This document shows, in pieces, positions 1 through 32,049 of a DNA stretch of 64,000 nucleotides; positions within the stretch are counted from its first letter, which is position 1, and each line of letters opens with the position of its first letter. This DNA comes from Mermis nigrescens. Taxonomy: Eukaryota > Nematoda > Enoplea > Mermithida > Mermithidae. The stretch lies in contig JAVLUZ010000145.1 in assembly GCA_036768485.1 (NCBI GenBank), forward strand, positions 14,966,304-15,030,303, read 5' to 3'. The position numbers and the translations under genes are program-made. Below the pieces are notes generated by a model. It had not been told where the DNA came from, ran no database searches, and saw nothing but the letters and a program-made list of their open reading frames with translations.

Positions 1-370
1 GGTAGAGTTATTCTGAAAATGTAAACCTGCACGCTCGTGTATGGTCTTGATTAAATATACGAAGTCGAAAAATAGTCAAAAAAATATCTGTCATAAAAAA
101 TTAATATTGCCTGATTTTATTATATAAAATAACATGTACTTAAGATAATACTTAAAAAATATTTGAAAATGTTGAATAACACATGGCGGAATGTATAAGT
201 ACATCGTTTTTTATTTTATATAATCGCCATGTAAAAGAGAACGCAAATCGATTTAAAAATCATTTTAACGAGCTTAGAAAAAAATGCAGACGCAGTAGAA
301 TCTTAGAAAACGTTATAAAACAGTTAAAAAAGAGGATTCATCCACACATGCAATTACGGTGGGCGAAGGG

Positions 371-519
371 CATACCTGGGCGTGCGGGGGGTATGCACCC
401 CCAGAAGGCGAAATACCTACCATGAAAATGAAAATACCCAACAATGCCCCCTAGAATTCCATTGAAAAAATTTTTTTTGTCTTTTTTCACCATTTTTGAT
501 GCCAATGGATAGAGCTCGA
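371..519 (+). repeat. Family A MITE, 3'-truncated
   Basis: It begins CATACCTGGGCGTGCGG and runs to GATGCCAATGGATAGAGCTC, then stops. The second half (the GTTTCTC...GCTGCCCACC end) is missing, so no target duplication can be read. Confidence 0.7.
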
Positions 520-626
520 TTGTACGTACATGCTGTTATTTTATGAGCAAACGGAGCCCGTATGAGTTCTATTTTTCAAAAGTACATCCGCCGAACACAT
601 TTCTTGTATAATAGCTATTACAGTAA

Positions 627-894
627 TGGTGGGGCTGCTAGGATTATTGGTGGGGCTGTAAGGACGGTGGGCTGTTGGGACGGTGGGGCTGTTGGGACGG
701 TGGGCTGTTGGGATTGGTGGGGCTGTTGGGATTGGTGGGGCTGTTGGGACCGTGGGGCTGTTGGGACGCGTGGGGCTGTTGGGATTTTTGGTGGGGCTGT
801 TGGGATTTTTGGTGGGGCTGTTGGGACGGTGGGGCTGTTGGGACGGTGGGGCTGTTGAGACGGTGGGGCTGTTGGGACGGTGGGTCTGTTGGGA
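627..894 (+). repeat. GC-rich minisatellite, GGTGGGGCTGTTGGGAC units
   Basis: About 15 head-to-tail units of roughly 17-18 bp, with variants such as an inserted GATTGGT or TTTTT. The strand is strongly G-rich. Open frames over it on both strands give only periodic Gly/Trp or Pro/Ser peptides and are not genes. Confidence 0.92.
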
Positions 895-1699
895 CATCAC
901 CGATTGCTCGATTCATTGATCAACCTGGTTCTCTTGCTATCCCGATTCTCCGACCTAGTGTATTAAATACTATTCTCATAGCCAGAAAAACGAACCTTCC
1001 CGATCCGTCCGTTTTTCGATTGTTTCGACGTTTCCGTTTTTAGAACAATGTTTGTAGGTAGACATGCATGGGTAAAAGTGAAAGCTGTTATTAATGCATT
1101 ACGAGGAATGCTCAGCTCACACTATTTCACATATGTTTGGACATAATTTTTTAAAATTTGAAGCTGCAATATGCTGATTGATTTATCGTCAATGAAAATT
1201 CTAATAGTTTAAAGAGTTCCTCTAAAATCCAACCCCTCCTTTCTTCCGTAGACCCTCTAGAATTTTAGAATTTTTTTTGTTTTTCTACGATTTTTCAAAG
1301 CTGAATGAGAGACGGAGTCTTATGCTTTACTACAATTTTTTTAACCCTTTTTTAATCGTCGAAAATTTTTTGATTTCCCTAGACCCCCGTATCTTAGCGC
1401 TTCTTTGTATGGATGCAACGTCAAGCTATCATTTACATAAAAGTAATATGATAAAATACATATAGTACCTCCGATCCCCATGCCTGCTCATACGATTTTT
1501 TTCCTGTTTTTTTGTATTAATTTTGCCTTACTTTCCTCCAGAAAATTCTCCGTTTTTGTCATTCGAAGGGTCTAGATCTCCGAACCCTGCGTTTGCTCAT
1601 TATTTTTGTTGCTCTCAAATCATTAAATTTTAAAAAAATTTCGAGAATTAAGTGATGTACTATGAAAAAACACTAGTAAGTTAAATGGAACATCCTGTA

Positions 1700-1798
1700 T
1701 TAAGTAGTCTATAATATTAATTTTGACTTGTCTGTATGTATGTATGTATGTATGTATGTATGTATGTATGTATGTATGTATGTACGTGTGTGTGTGTG

Positions 1799-1838
<40 letters not shown>

Positions 1839-2135
1839 GTGTGTGTGTGTGGTGAGCATGTGCGTGGAAAAAAGTTTTTACTGAAAAATAAAGTGATCAT
1901 ATTTTGGCCGAATGGGTGCTCTTGCGCCCGTTGATTCCAAATTTTTGATCAAAATGGCTCGATCGGGCTCCCAATACCCGAAAACGACGGTTTACCGTAA
2001 GAAGTTTTGGCGGCTCTAGCGGATTATTTAATTGCCGTGTGGCAAATCTTGTACGCCATCCTAGACCAGAGATTTTTAAAAGTGCATTTTTCTTAGTATC
2101 TCAAATCACCCCATTTGCAACAAAGATTGCTCTAC
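1700..2135 (+). repeat. Interspersed repeat E, copy 1
   Basis: Matches 33530-33930 along its length. Both contain TATAATATTAATTT before a TG-rich tract, AAAAAGTTTTTACTG, ATGGCTCGATCG, GGCTCTAGC and an ATTGCCG motif. No coding capacity or clear terminal repeats were seen. Confidence 0.7.
1732..1853 (+). repeat. TATG then TG microsatellite
   Basis: A tetranucleotide TATG tract (about 1732-1784) passes directly into an impure TG tract (to about 1853). It lies at the same position in its host repeat as the short TG tract at 33560, so the microsatellite probably expanded from a seed within the repeat. Confidence 0.95.
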
Positions 2136-2182
2136 ATAAACTACGTTGTACAAGATTTAAAGAACGTGTACGCTATTTTTAG

Positions 2183-22834
<20,652 letters not shown>

Positions 22835-23913
22835 TACCGAATATCAGTCATGAAGAACTAGCGCTGAATTCGGAGGGCGACTATCTTCATAAGCCCTGCT
22901 GAAGCATGCTATGCATTGAATATCTCCACTACTTTTGCATGCGTGTGGAGTTTGAAGAGGTTGAAATGAGCTTGAAGAGGCGAAAAGCTTGTTGTGCACT
23001 GATATGCGATACGGTTGTCAAACTGAATTGACTGTTTTTGTTAATGTTAGCTGTTTCCCTTAGCAGGTTCGTCCACCTTTTGGTGCTAATTTATATTTTA
23101 ACCCTGCAAAATATCCCGTTCTAGCGATAATTGTTGAACCTGACACTTTATCCGAACGCCTTGAAGTCATCCAGTCAATATTTGTGAGCACTCAGACCGA
23201 ACGCATAAATCGACCATAGCTACTTTTTCGGCCGTCAGTATCGATGACTAATGTGATTGAAGGAATTATCCAATTAGATTTATTCAAATTTTTGATATTA
23301 TTTATACATAGTTTCATAAATTATTTATTTGTTTCCGTACGAACTATAATTTTTCACGTGGTTTTTAACCGGTTAGCTCTCATTCCGACAGAGGATTTTA
23401 TCATATGTTCAAATATTTATTTTGCGTTATTTTTGCGAACAGAACCTCAGTGATCTCCAGGCTTAGTAAATGCAGTAAAACAGAAAAACTTATGCCGCGT
23501 TATTTTATAGTCTGATTCACAAACGCTTTAGTTTTCTCTTAGATTGAATACTTGGCTACGAAGCGATTTCTTTTCAATGCAGTACTTATCTAGTTTGCCT
23601 ACTGTATCGGGAAGTTATCACAAAAAATAGGTGTTTTTTAGGTAATTGGGATGTTTTAATGTGGCCGCAAGTCGCAACGCAACCGTTTTGACGCAGGAGT
23701 CTATGCTGTTTCTGAATGAAAATGCAATTAATAAGGAAAATGAAAATCTGAAATATTTATGGATAATTTTTGAGGAATTTTATGTCACGAAAATTTCTTG
23801 ACTTTTATATTTATTAGATAGGTATACATGCTCTTGTGTGCGCATGCGTATCTACCCATTTGAAAGTCCCGATACATTTTTGTAGTTAACATACGTTGTC
23901 GGGGGGTAAGATC

Positions 23914-24170
23914 CACACGTAAGGTGGAGGGGGTTTTGAGGGTATGCACTCCCATAGAAGGCCGAATACCCCCAGAAACCAAAATACCCCCCAGAATTCG
24001 ATTTTTTGAATTTTTTTTGTTTTTTTCGCAATTGTTTGATGTCAATGGATAGAGCTTAATGAGAAACATTGAAAATGGTGTTTCTTCCGCCTAACCACCA
24101 TATTATGACCATTTTCTGACATTTGAAAAGTCTTGCACCCCACTCAGAATTTTGGTGCTGCCCACATATC
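23914..24170 (+). mobile_element. Family A MITE, diverged
   Basis: CACACGTAAGGTGGAGGG to GGTGCTGCCCACATAT. Flanks GTAAGATC and GTTAGACC agree at 6 of 8 positions, suggesting an older insertion than the perfect-duplication copies. Confidence 0.75.
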
Positions 24171-24300
24171 GTTAGACCCCGACAATCCGGCAGACCCCCA
24201 AAAATCGATAGATCCCAGAATTTATTTTTTCATCTTTTTTGGAATTTTTACCGGTTTTATACCACCCAGATCCCACAGAATTTGGCTGATACCTATGTAT
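24171..24300 (+). repeat. Repeat G fragment
   Basis: AAAATCGATAGATCCCAGAA and ACCACCCAGATCCCACAGAA resemble 42135-42305 (AAGAATCGATAGACACCAGA) and fragments near 28600 and 28820. It abuts the family A copy directly. Confidence 0.45.
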
Positions 24301-24960
24301 GGTAGGTACCAATGTGATGCTTGCCTTGAGAAAAATTATGTAAACAGGTCAAAATGACTAATGTCAATCTTTTGTACAAAAATGTTTGAAATCAATAAAT
24401 TACGCAGTGCATATAAGTGCTGTGAAACCTGCCCATACCTCATATGTAACGAAGGAGTTATCAAGTTATCTTGATGTGTGCAGTTTTTTGAGATTTGCTG
24501 TTGACCAGTAAAACGTAAAAGATCCACCCTCAGTTCGGTGCTGTTCACGCAAGAAGTTCATTTAAAGTATCAACCACTGTTTTATTATAAATGTATAAAT
24601 TATTGTGCAACATGGAAAATTCTTTCTCATTTGGATTTCTTGGCAAAATTAAAAAACGTGTTGTCTTCATGAGCGCAGGGTAAACTTACTTAATAATAAC
24701 ATCAAAGGGTGTGGTCCATATAGTACGTACATACTTATATTGTACCACTGCTCTTATTTTTTCAATCGACCTCCATCTTTATAATATAAAATCTTAGAAA
24801 ATCTTGTTCGCCCAAGGTTGTCTGTTACAAATCCAGTTTTTACGGTACTCGTTCAGATTTTGCGACTCTGCCTCCTCATTCAACTCGCTTATTTTATATT
24901 GTTAACTTTTAGGTTTTCGGTTACTGAATTTATTTAGACAAAACTGAGGCGGAAAGCAAA

Positions 24961-25011
24961 ATGCAATATCTAATTGCGCTATTAGCAAGCTACTTTATGG
25001 TATCAGTGGGA
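24961..25011 (+). CDS. PPIB: Cyclophilin exon 1, signal peptide
   Basis: Seventeen codons from ATG (preceded by AAAGCAAA, a favourable start context) to the donor GTAAGC, phase 0. The hydrophobic core [13 protein letters not shown] is a typical signal sequence. An in-phase acceptor follows at 25714. Confidence 0.85.
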
Positions 25012-28000
25012 GTAAGCCGTTTTTATTTGTCTCTCGTCTTATCATTGAATTTTCCGAATTTTATTCAATTCATTATTATTCCTTTTGTCATCAAAATGAA
25101 TTACGTGCTTCAAACCATGTATAGGTACCTACTTTTAATTGCTTTCCAAAAACCGTAATTTCAGCTTTCTACAGATTTACTTTTACGTACACTTGCAGTG
25201 TCATTGTGAAGAGTAGAAATATAATCGAAAATGAATAAAGCGAATTATTTAAATCATCAAATGTGAAGGATTCCTGCTGAACGTGCATACAATAATCTGG
25301 TCTGAATAAAAATTGTGGAATTAACCCTTTTGGCATTTTCCTGTTTAAAGTAAAGGCAAATGATTTAATTAAAATGATGATAATATAAAATTATAGGTTT
25401 GAGCATATACATACATGGGCAGTGACCGAATTCTGGGGTTTGGGTGGTGTAAAACTGGCAAAAGTACCAAAAAACATGCTTAAAATTCAATTCTGAGGTT
25501 CCATCGGTTTTTGAGGGATCTATAGGATTCTGGAGGGGAAAAGAACCCCCAAACCCCCCACGCCCATTGTGTAGATACGAGTATAAAAGTTGATTCGTTA
25601 AACAAGATATGTGTACGTCGTTTGTCGCTGTGTCAAACATAAAATATGATGCATATATGCATACAAACGAAAGCTTGTCCTCCATGCGACTCTCAAATAA
25701 AATGTTTGAAACAGCATGGCGAAGAAAATGCTAAGACAATAGTGAAAAAAATCGTTTTCTTTGATGTTGAAATTGGCGGTAGTCCAGTTGGTCGCATAGA
25801 AATCGGTCTTTTTACCGACATTGTGCCGAAAACGGCGGATAATTTTCTACAGCTTGCAAAAGGGAGCAAAGGATACGGCTACAAAGGTAATCGTGCAAAA
25901 TCCGGTGATTTCACCTACTCCGTTTTGAAATTACTTATATGTATTTGCTTTTTAGATTGAATTCGCTAAAATCATAGAAATGTATTACAACCAAGGATGA
26001 AAAACTAAGCCTGATACATACTTCACGCGATTCGCGCCGCAAGGGGAATTTGCGGCCACAATATACCCAAAAATTTGAGGTCTTGGCGCGAAACTAGCGC
26101 GGCGAAATTCGTCTGCTGCTTGGCGCCACCTGGGCATACTTCATGCAGCGCGGTCGCCGCGCGGCAAGAAAAAAATGATGCCAACTGGGCGACCCTTCGC
26201 CGCTTCGCTCGATGTTGGCATATTCTGCGCGAATTGCCGATTAGTATTTCATTATAGATTCAGAGCAGATCGATACCGGTGCACCTCATTAGCATTCGCG
26301 AGGAAAGTCCAAACGTTTGGACTTCTGCGGTGCGGCGAAATATTTCGAAAAAAATGCTAAAAATAGACATCATTTGCTTCTCGCCGCGCGGTGAAGTATG
26401 CTATGAAAAGCGGCAAAAAATTGGACTTTAGCGAATTTGGTTGCGGCGCGGCGGCCGCTTGAAGTACGCCTTGAAATGCGGCGCGGCAAACTTCGCGTCT
26501 CGCCGCGCGGCGCCAGGAAGTATGCCATGGGTCAGCGCGAATTCGGCGCGGCGACCGCTGCGGTGAATTCGAGCCGTTCGCCGCGCCGCGTGAAGTATGT
26601 TTCGGGCTTAAGCAAGTCAGCTCACAGTTATCATGGCACAATTGTTAGATAACCAACTTTAAATTTTGTAAAAAAACTAAGTTTTGTATTGAATCATGTT
26701 TCGGTCACGACGAGTCTCATTCTCTGTTTCATTAACCCAATATTTCTGTTTGTCCATGTCTTCTCATTTTTGCACAACCTCTTTTATTATTTTTTGTACT
26801 TTTCGACATCTTTCACAAAGCAATTTGATATGATAAACGGTTAAATTTGAAGATAATGTAGTGTCCGTTTTACGAACGAGACAGGTTTTTTTAAAAATGA
26901 GCATTAAGACCTTTCTATTTTACTTCATTCCAGTTTGCTTTTATTTTAGTGAGAAAAATGCTTCTGAAAAATGAGATTGACAATTTCTTATTTAGAAATT
27001 GCATAAACAAGCGTAAGAACACATCATACAAGCTAAAAATACTAAAGCACATTGATGTATTAAATTTAACATGTCGCATATCATTTCAGGATCATCATTT
27101 CATCGAGTTATCAAAAATTTCATGATACAGGGCGGCGATTTTACCCGAGGCGATGGTACGGGTGGAAATAGCATTTACGACGGTGGAAAGTTTGATGATG
27201 AAAATTTTAAACTACTGCACTACGGAGCCGGCTGGGTCAGCATGGCCAATGCTGGTATTTACCGATGTGGATAGATAGCGTCTAAAATGACATCTCATTG
27301 ATTTATTCAAATTTGGTTTAGTCCGCTATATTCCTCGTGGTGTTTATGAAGGGACCTGTTTCATTAGTTTTGACTAGACTTAATTTTTCTGGATCAAAGT
27401 ATGCTGAAAAAACATACCATTTTACCCTGACGAGAATTCCAGCGTTCTCTTGATCACATCACGTGTCGCGAAAAACTTCAAATTCAAAAAACTCTTTTGC
27501 CTTTCGTTCTAATCGGCGCTCTATTTGGAATCAGTGGTGTACGCGGATGAAGGGCCTGTTCAGGAGTCAGACAGATTTCAAAAACCGATGAATTTTGATT
27601 CACAACAAAGCCGCTTCAAAACAGTAAAACACATAGTGTACAATGAGAAAAACTTTTGTACGCGGTCAGGTGACTTCAGTGAATTATATCACAATTTTTG
27701 GCTTCTGTCTGTCCCGTCTTTGTTTCTAATTTTGCCTTCATTTTTCTATAAAATTTTTTCGCATGGAGCTTACACACGGAAACCTCAGGTATGTATGTCT
27801 TATTATAACGCGTCGCACCAAGCAGCAAGACATGATAATTAATTCTAGCCTGACGTTTTAGGTGACATTTACTAGAATGTTTCAATCAAAAGCTACATTC
27901 ATATATCAAAATAATTAAACATACATGAAAGGAATAAAAACAAAGGATGGTTTTCCAAACATACACATGCCTCTTCGCTGTAGACCTAGCCAGACTACAA

Positions 28001-31000
28001 AATAAAAATTTGCGACTTATTTATGCCGTTTTGCGTTTTTCGTAATAATCCGATTTACGACATATAAAGAGCTGCAATTAATTTACTAACCAGATATGTA
28101 ATTGAATTTTTTTCAGGTCCAGACACAAATGGAAGTCAATTTTTCATAACCACGATCAAAACTACATGGCTAGACGGACGACATGTGGTTTTTGGTAAAG
28201 TAAGCCATAACTTCTGCATTAATCACTTTGTATCATTCGTTTTGTTCTGTGTTTCGAAGAGAATTAAGAGAGAAAAATTATAACGCATTTAAAGCGGAGA
28301 ATCACGATTCAAGAGATATTTCTATAACCGGCAAATTTCTTAAGTTAGATATTTCAATAACCGCTAAAAACAAGCAGAAATGATGGCGTGTCTATGCCTT
28401 CTCGGCTAACATATGAGAATAAACTGGAGGAGAAATTTGAAAAAGATTTTACCTTCAAAGTCATATACGAGTACAATAAATCTAATATTTAAACCATTGT
28501 CTGTTCCACATAACTTTGAGCATAACTAACGACAATAGCTGGCAGATTGTGCCCAAACATGGGCAGTAACCCAGCTCTTAAGGGTCCGATTGGGTAAATT
28601 GCCAAAAATATCATCGAAAATTCAAATCTGATTTTAGGGGATTGCGACTGTGGCTTCTTGTCGGAAAAAAATTGTGTCAAACGGACTTTAGTATAACGAC
28701 TGATTTTTTATGTTCAGTCCAATCACGACCGAACATGCGCGGGGGTAGTCCAGATCACCATCAGCGTACTTAAGACGGAAGCGATTTAGGTATGTAGGTT
28801 TAGACTTTTGGATCTGAACCCCAGAATTGAATCTTTGGCACTTTTTTGTGATGTTCTACGAGACCCATAGAATCTGTTTATGCTCATGTTTGGTTTAGCT
28901 GAACCCCCCGGGATGGATAGATGGCAACATTACAGCTGTAGAGAGTCTCACCGGGTGGGCAGCAATTCCCACCACTGGACCAGCGACAAAAAGCGTCTGC
29001 GAGCAGAGAACGCTCGATAGGACTTACGTGTATGTGCACCGCACTTCACTGCCCTCCCCTGAGGAGCTCCGCATAGCGGGCAGGGGGATCTCCACGGGAC
29101 CTCCATTGTGGAGAGTCTCACCGGGTGGGCAGCAATTCCCACCACAGGGCCAGCGCCATACCGAATCGTAGATGGCCGGTGCTTTACCTGAAAGCAGAAC
29201 GCTGTGTATAACGAAAGGTTGAAACATCAACCTGACACAAAAAGCGTCTGCGAGCAGAGAACACTCGATAGGACTTACGTGTATGTGCCCCGCACTTAAA
29301 CAGCCACAATAGATTAAAATCAAATTTTGCAAATGTTATTGAAATCGATTAGAAACTGATAATTAACATAGTTTTCAAGCTATTTTAGCATGCATACCAG
29401 TTTTTGAGGTCATTTTAACTTAAAAGAAAGCTTTTTGTCTGCCCCCAGATCGACTGCGACCACACATGGGCGTGGGGGGTTTGGGGGGGTATGCAACCCC
29501 CCAGAAGTTGAAATACCCCCCCCCCAGAAATCAAAATACCCCCCAGAAAAAATTTTTTTGCTTTTTTAGCAATTTTTTGATGCCAATGGATAGAGCTTGA
29601 TGAGAAACGTCGAAAAATGGTGTTTTTTTCGCCATACCACCATTTTTAAGGCCATTTTTGACCTTTAAAAATTTTTTCACCCCCCCCCAGAAATTTTTTC
29701 ATCCCCCCCAGAATTTTGGTGCTGCCCACCTATGACTGCGACCCCTTCTCTAAACTGACCATGCTGTGCATCTATGATCACGACTGTGGAAATTTGGTGA
29801 ATTTTTGTTTCGTTATATGCTTGGATGTTTTGCAAGACAAATAAAACGAATTAAACGGTGGCTAATTGCGAAATATCCGCCATGTTCAAATCAAGCCTGG
29901 GCTGTTCAGAAGACAAACAGAATAGAAAAACAGTAAATCTAATGCGAAGCGCCGTAAGATTTGACTGTGCTGTAGTCTGTTTTCATAATTCTTGTGACTT
30001 TTTTTACAGTATAGGGATTCAAAAGTATTAACAATTCAGCCAATCGGCAAAGAGCAGTTTTTTAGTATCCGCCTCTCGCATCTACCGATTCGCTAGTTGT
30101 ACAATAGTGCTATGTGATATTTTAAACTTCGCCTCGGCTTCCCCAAGTAGTGGTCTAACAGTATTACCACTCACTTCGCAGCGCGTAATACGGAGTTCGA
30201 TTTCGCGCGAGATAGATATTTTTCTTGCGCGACGTTGCTGGTCAAGCTCTCACAGCTCCAAGAGTCAGACTGACCCAGAGTGCCAAACTTAAAGGTCCAG
30301 AGCCAAATAATGTGCAGGCTATAGCCATCGGATGAAAGGCACGCCGATTGGCTGAATTGTCACTGCCTTCGAATCACCTTACTGTAAAAAGTCTCAAAAA
30401 TTTTGAAACAGACGCTCTCAATTGCTGTTCTCGTAAATTCTCTGTAAATGTTAACAGTAGAACGATTGACTAATAACGACCGAAAAGAATGCTCAAATTT
30501 AAAAGCTAAAGGGGAAGTATTTTTTCAATTTAAGACGCAACTGCTTCTTAAAAGAGGTGATGAAAGATTTTCGGTAGGCAGGCATTTGTAAGGAAGAAGG
30601 GCTATGTTAAAGAATGTCAGTAAAAATGCAAGAATATATTAGCTCTGACTCGATTCTCTAAGACGGGCTTCTTGATTACTATGTAGGCCAGGCTCGGTTT
30701 CAATATGTTCAGGCTTGTCGAGCTTCCTGAAATCAGTGTTGTAAGATACATACCTACATACATAAGCAGGTAAGCCTGACTTAAGCCGGTCTTCAAAAAA
30801 ATCCAAGCTTACACGTAACACCAATGCTGTCACGTAGGGCTGCAACATCGAATGCTTCCTATATTATCACGTACTGGCTGATTTACCTGTTTTAAGCTAT
30901 AGATTCTTGAAATTATGACAGATCATTCAATGGCATGGGCTAAAAAAATCGGTCTTTCGAAAGCACTTTCGCTCAAGCGTTCATAGAGATAATATGAGTT

Positions 31001-31661
31001 TTTAATCGTTTGATACTAATAAGCCCAGTGTAATTCTTGAAAAAATGATCCTAATTGTCGTGCTCTTTTAAAACGGGTTTTATTATTATCGCCTAATATC
31101 CTTCTTTAAACCTTCCATTTAATAAACCTCTCTGATGACCTCGGTCCGTTTATATGATTTTTTTACGTTCCGTTTTCCCTTTTTATGTGAGTTTTCTGTT
31201 TATAATCCTGTATATTTTTTCTGTTTAATTTAGACTTTTGCGCCTCGTACAACATGTAATATCTCATAATATAATTTTTTAGGTACATTAGTGCTATTTC
31301 ACGGTTCCTTTTTGTTTCTTTCTTACTAATAGCATGCTGCACTTCTATATCTGTCTTTCTTTCTTTTCCTTTTTTTCTCTTTTTATTTAGTATTTTCTTT
31401 TTATTTATCTATTTATTTATTTACTTTTTTATTTTTCTCCACATTTTCTTTCTTCTTTCTTGCTTCTTTATCGTATTGATGACTTCTTACTATTTTATCA
31501 CGAGAATGTTTCAGGTTCTCAAAGGTATGGGCGTAGTTCGTGCTATAGAAGCAGTCGAAACGGGAGCTAACGATAGGCCTGTGAAAAAATGTACCATAAT
31601 TAACAGTGGCGAATTACCTCTGGACAAACCTATTGAAGTCGAACAAACCGATGCGAAATAA
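24961..31661 (+). CDS. PPIB: Secretory peptidyl-prolyl cis-trans isomerase (cyclophilin B type), five exons
   Basis: Cyclophilins catalyse cis-trans isomerisation of Xaa-Pro bonds; this form would fold proteins in the ER lumen. Exons 24961-25011, 25715-25886, 27090-27254, 28117-28199 and 31515-31661 join in phase into about 205 residues, the normal length for secretory cyclophilins. The first exon is a signal peptide ([17 protein letters not shown]). The catalytic domain shows [20 protein letters not shown], with the catalytic Arg and the Phe, Met and Gln of the active site. NGSQFFIT and [12 protein letters not shown] follow, with the Trp and His of the cyclosporin pocket. The C-terminus is VEQTDAK without a KDEL-type signal; cyclophilin B relatives also end without one. 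An ATTAAA signal is at 31754. All key residues are intact, so it should be active. Introns carry a GC-rich TIR element and a family A MITE. Confidence 0.95.
25405..25575. repeat. Repeat G / family A-like MITE fragment
   Basis: Starts ACATGGGCAGTGACCGAATT and ends AAACCCCCCACGCCCATTGTG. The ends resemble family A but the core differs (CAAAAGTACCAAAAAACATG). It lies in cyclophilin intron 1; no duplication was resolved. Confidence 0.5.
25715..25886 (+). CDS. PPIB: Cyclophilin exon 2
   Basis: The acceptor GAAACAG is in the phase left by exon 1. After a short polar linker, [20 protein letters not shown] begins the domain, followed by [20 protein letters not shown]. The donor is GTAATC, phase 1. 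The open frame extends upstream of the acceptor, but that part has no similarity to the family. Confidence 0.92.
26009..26607. mobile_element. GC-rich DNA element with TACTTCACGCG inverted ends
   Basis: Inverted ends GCCTGATACATACTTCACGCG and, inverted, GCCCGAAACATACTTCACGCG bound 599 bp of strikingly GC-rich sequence with repeated GGCGCGGCG and AAGTATGC motifs in AT-rich surroundings. Flanks are CTAA and TTAA, compatible with one TTAA target duplication with a mutation, as made by piggyBac-type elements; that assignment is inferred. There is no coding capacity. It lies in cyclophilin intron 2. Confidence 0.75.
27090..27254 (+). CDS. PPIB: Cyclophilin exon 3, active site
   Basis: The acceptor is ATTTCAG and the donor GTATTT. 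It carries the catalytic Arg in [17 protein letters not shown] and the loop up to GWVSMANAG. It completes Gly codons at both junctions. Confidence 0.95.
28117..28199 (+). CDS. PPIB: Cyclophilin exon 4
   Basis: The acceptor TTTTTTTCAG and donor GTAAGC are both strong. It encodes [20 protein letters not shown] then RHVVFGK, one of the most conserved parts of the fold. This exon is too short to stand out as an open frame. Confidence 0.94.
28930..29295. repeat. Duplicated cassette in cyclophilin intron 4
   Basis: A 35-bp block starting GAGAGTCTCACCGGGTGGGC occurs at about 28940 and 29112. A 50-bp block starting AAAAAGCGTCTGCGAGCAGA occurs at about 28988 and 29239. The first block contains a GGTGGG...CCCACC hairpin. 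GC content exceeds the flanks. It is not a tRNA or a known ncRNA that I recognise; it may be a tandemly duplicated SINE-like or structural-RNA-derived repeat. Confidence 0.6.
29461..29734 (+). mobile_element. Family A hAT-type MITE
   Basis: CACACATGGGCGTGGGGGG to GCTGCCCACCTATG, with perfect 8-bp duplications ACTGCGAC (29453-29460 and 29735-29742). At 274 bp it is lengthened by extra C-rich tracts near both ends. Confidence 0.93.
31515..31661 (+). CDS. PPIB: Cyclophilin exon 5, C-terminus
   Basis: The acceptor is GTTTCAG. It encodes [20 protein letters not shown], a basic turn, then [20 protein letters not shown] and TAA. The 3.3-kb intron before it contains a family A MITE, a duplicated cassette and a pyrimidine-rich tract. 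Confidence 0.94.
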   Translation, partial: VLKGMGVVRAIEAVETGANDRPVKKCTIINSGELPLDKPIEVEQTDAK

Positions 31662-31753
31662 CCATGTCCCTACCAAATTGCATTAGAAATGATAATGGCC
31701 TAAATTTTGTTCATAATAGATTTTTAATGCTATTATATTATCCTTTTTTGTTC

Positions 31754-31759
31754 ATTAAA
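31754..31759 (+). terminator. Candidate polyadenylation signal ATTAAA
   Basis: ATTAAA lies 92 bp after the cyclophilin stop codon, with T-rich sequence around it. This is a common variant of the animal polyadenylation signal, and its position is reasonable. Confidence 0.5.
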
Positions 31760-31795
31760 CATTTAACAATCTACCTAAATGGTCTGTCTGGGTAA

Positions 31796-32049
31796 CAGAC
31801 GTGTTCTTGGGGGGTTTTGGAGGTATTGATCCACCCAGAATGGCAACTAACCCCCGCAAAATGGCTGCGTGCGACCGCCTCAGAATTATCGATTGTTCTG
31901 TAAAAGTTGGTAACAGTTGTAAAAATTGTGCCTTTTTACGTCAAAAACAGAGTTTTTGACGTGTACCCATCGTTTTTTAGTCCAAAAAGACATTTTTTAA
32001 AAAATTTTTGGGTCTGACCCTCCCAGAATTTTTATGCTGCACATGTATG
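31796..32049 (+). mobile_element. Family D MITE
   Basis: CAGACGTGTTCTTGGGG to ATGCTGCACATGTATG, 254 bp. Flanks CTGGGTAA and CTGGGCAA agree at 7 of 8. It shares CGCAAAATGGCTGCG and a C-rich 3' end with the copy at 13129. Confidence 0.8.

Larger units (their letters stand above)
1..2182. other. Intronic or upstream DNA 5' of the first visible junctophilin exon
   Basis: No exon was recognised here. It holds a truncated family A MITE (371-519), a GC-rich minisatellite (627-894), TATG and TG microsatellites (1732-1853), and a repeat shared with 33.5 kb (1700-2135). Because the exon at 2183 starts in mid-codon, this is most likely part of a junctophilin intron. Confidence 0.6.
22835..24960. other. 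Intergenic between junctophilin and cyclophilin genes
   Basis: Apart from a family A copy (23914-24170) and a neighbouring repeat fragment (24171-24300), nothing is recognisable. Short open frames show no protein-like pattern. The promoter and 5' UTR of the cyclophilin gene must lie at its right end, but no TATA or initiator was convincing. Confidence 0.6.

Noticed and set aside
541..1043. Overlapping open frames of Gly/Trp- or Pro/Ser/Gln-rich protein
   Set aside because: They are translations of the GGTGGGGCTGTTGGGAC minisatellite; several frames on both strands are open simply because the unit has no stop.
1623..1934. His/Thr- and Cys/Val-rich open frames
   Set aside because: Translations of the TATG/TG microsatellite.
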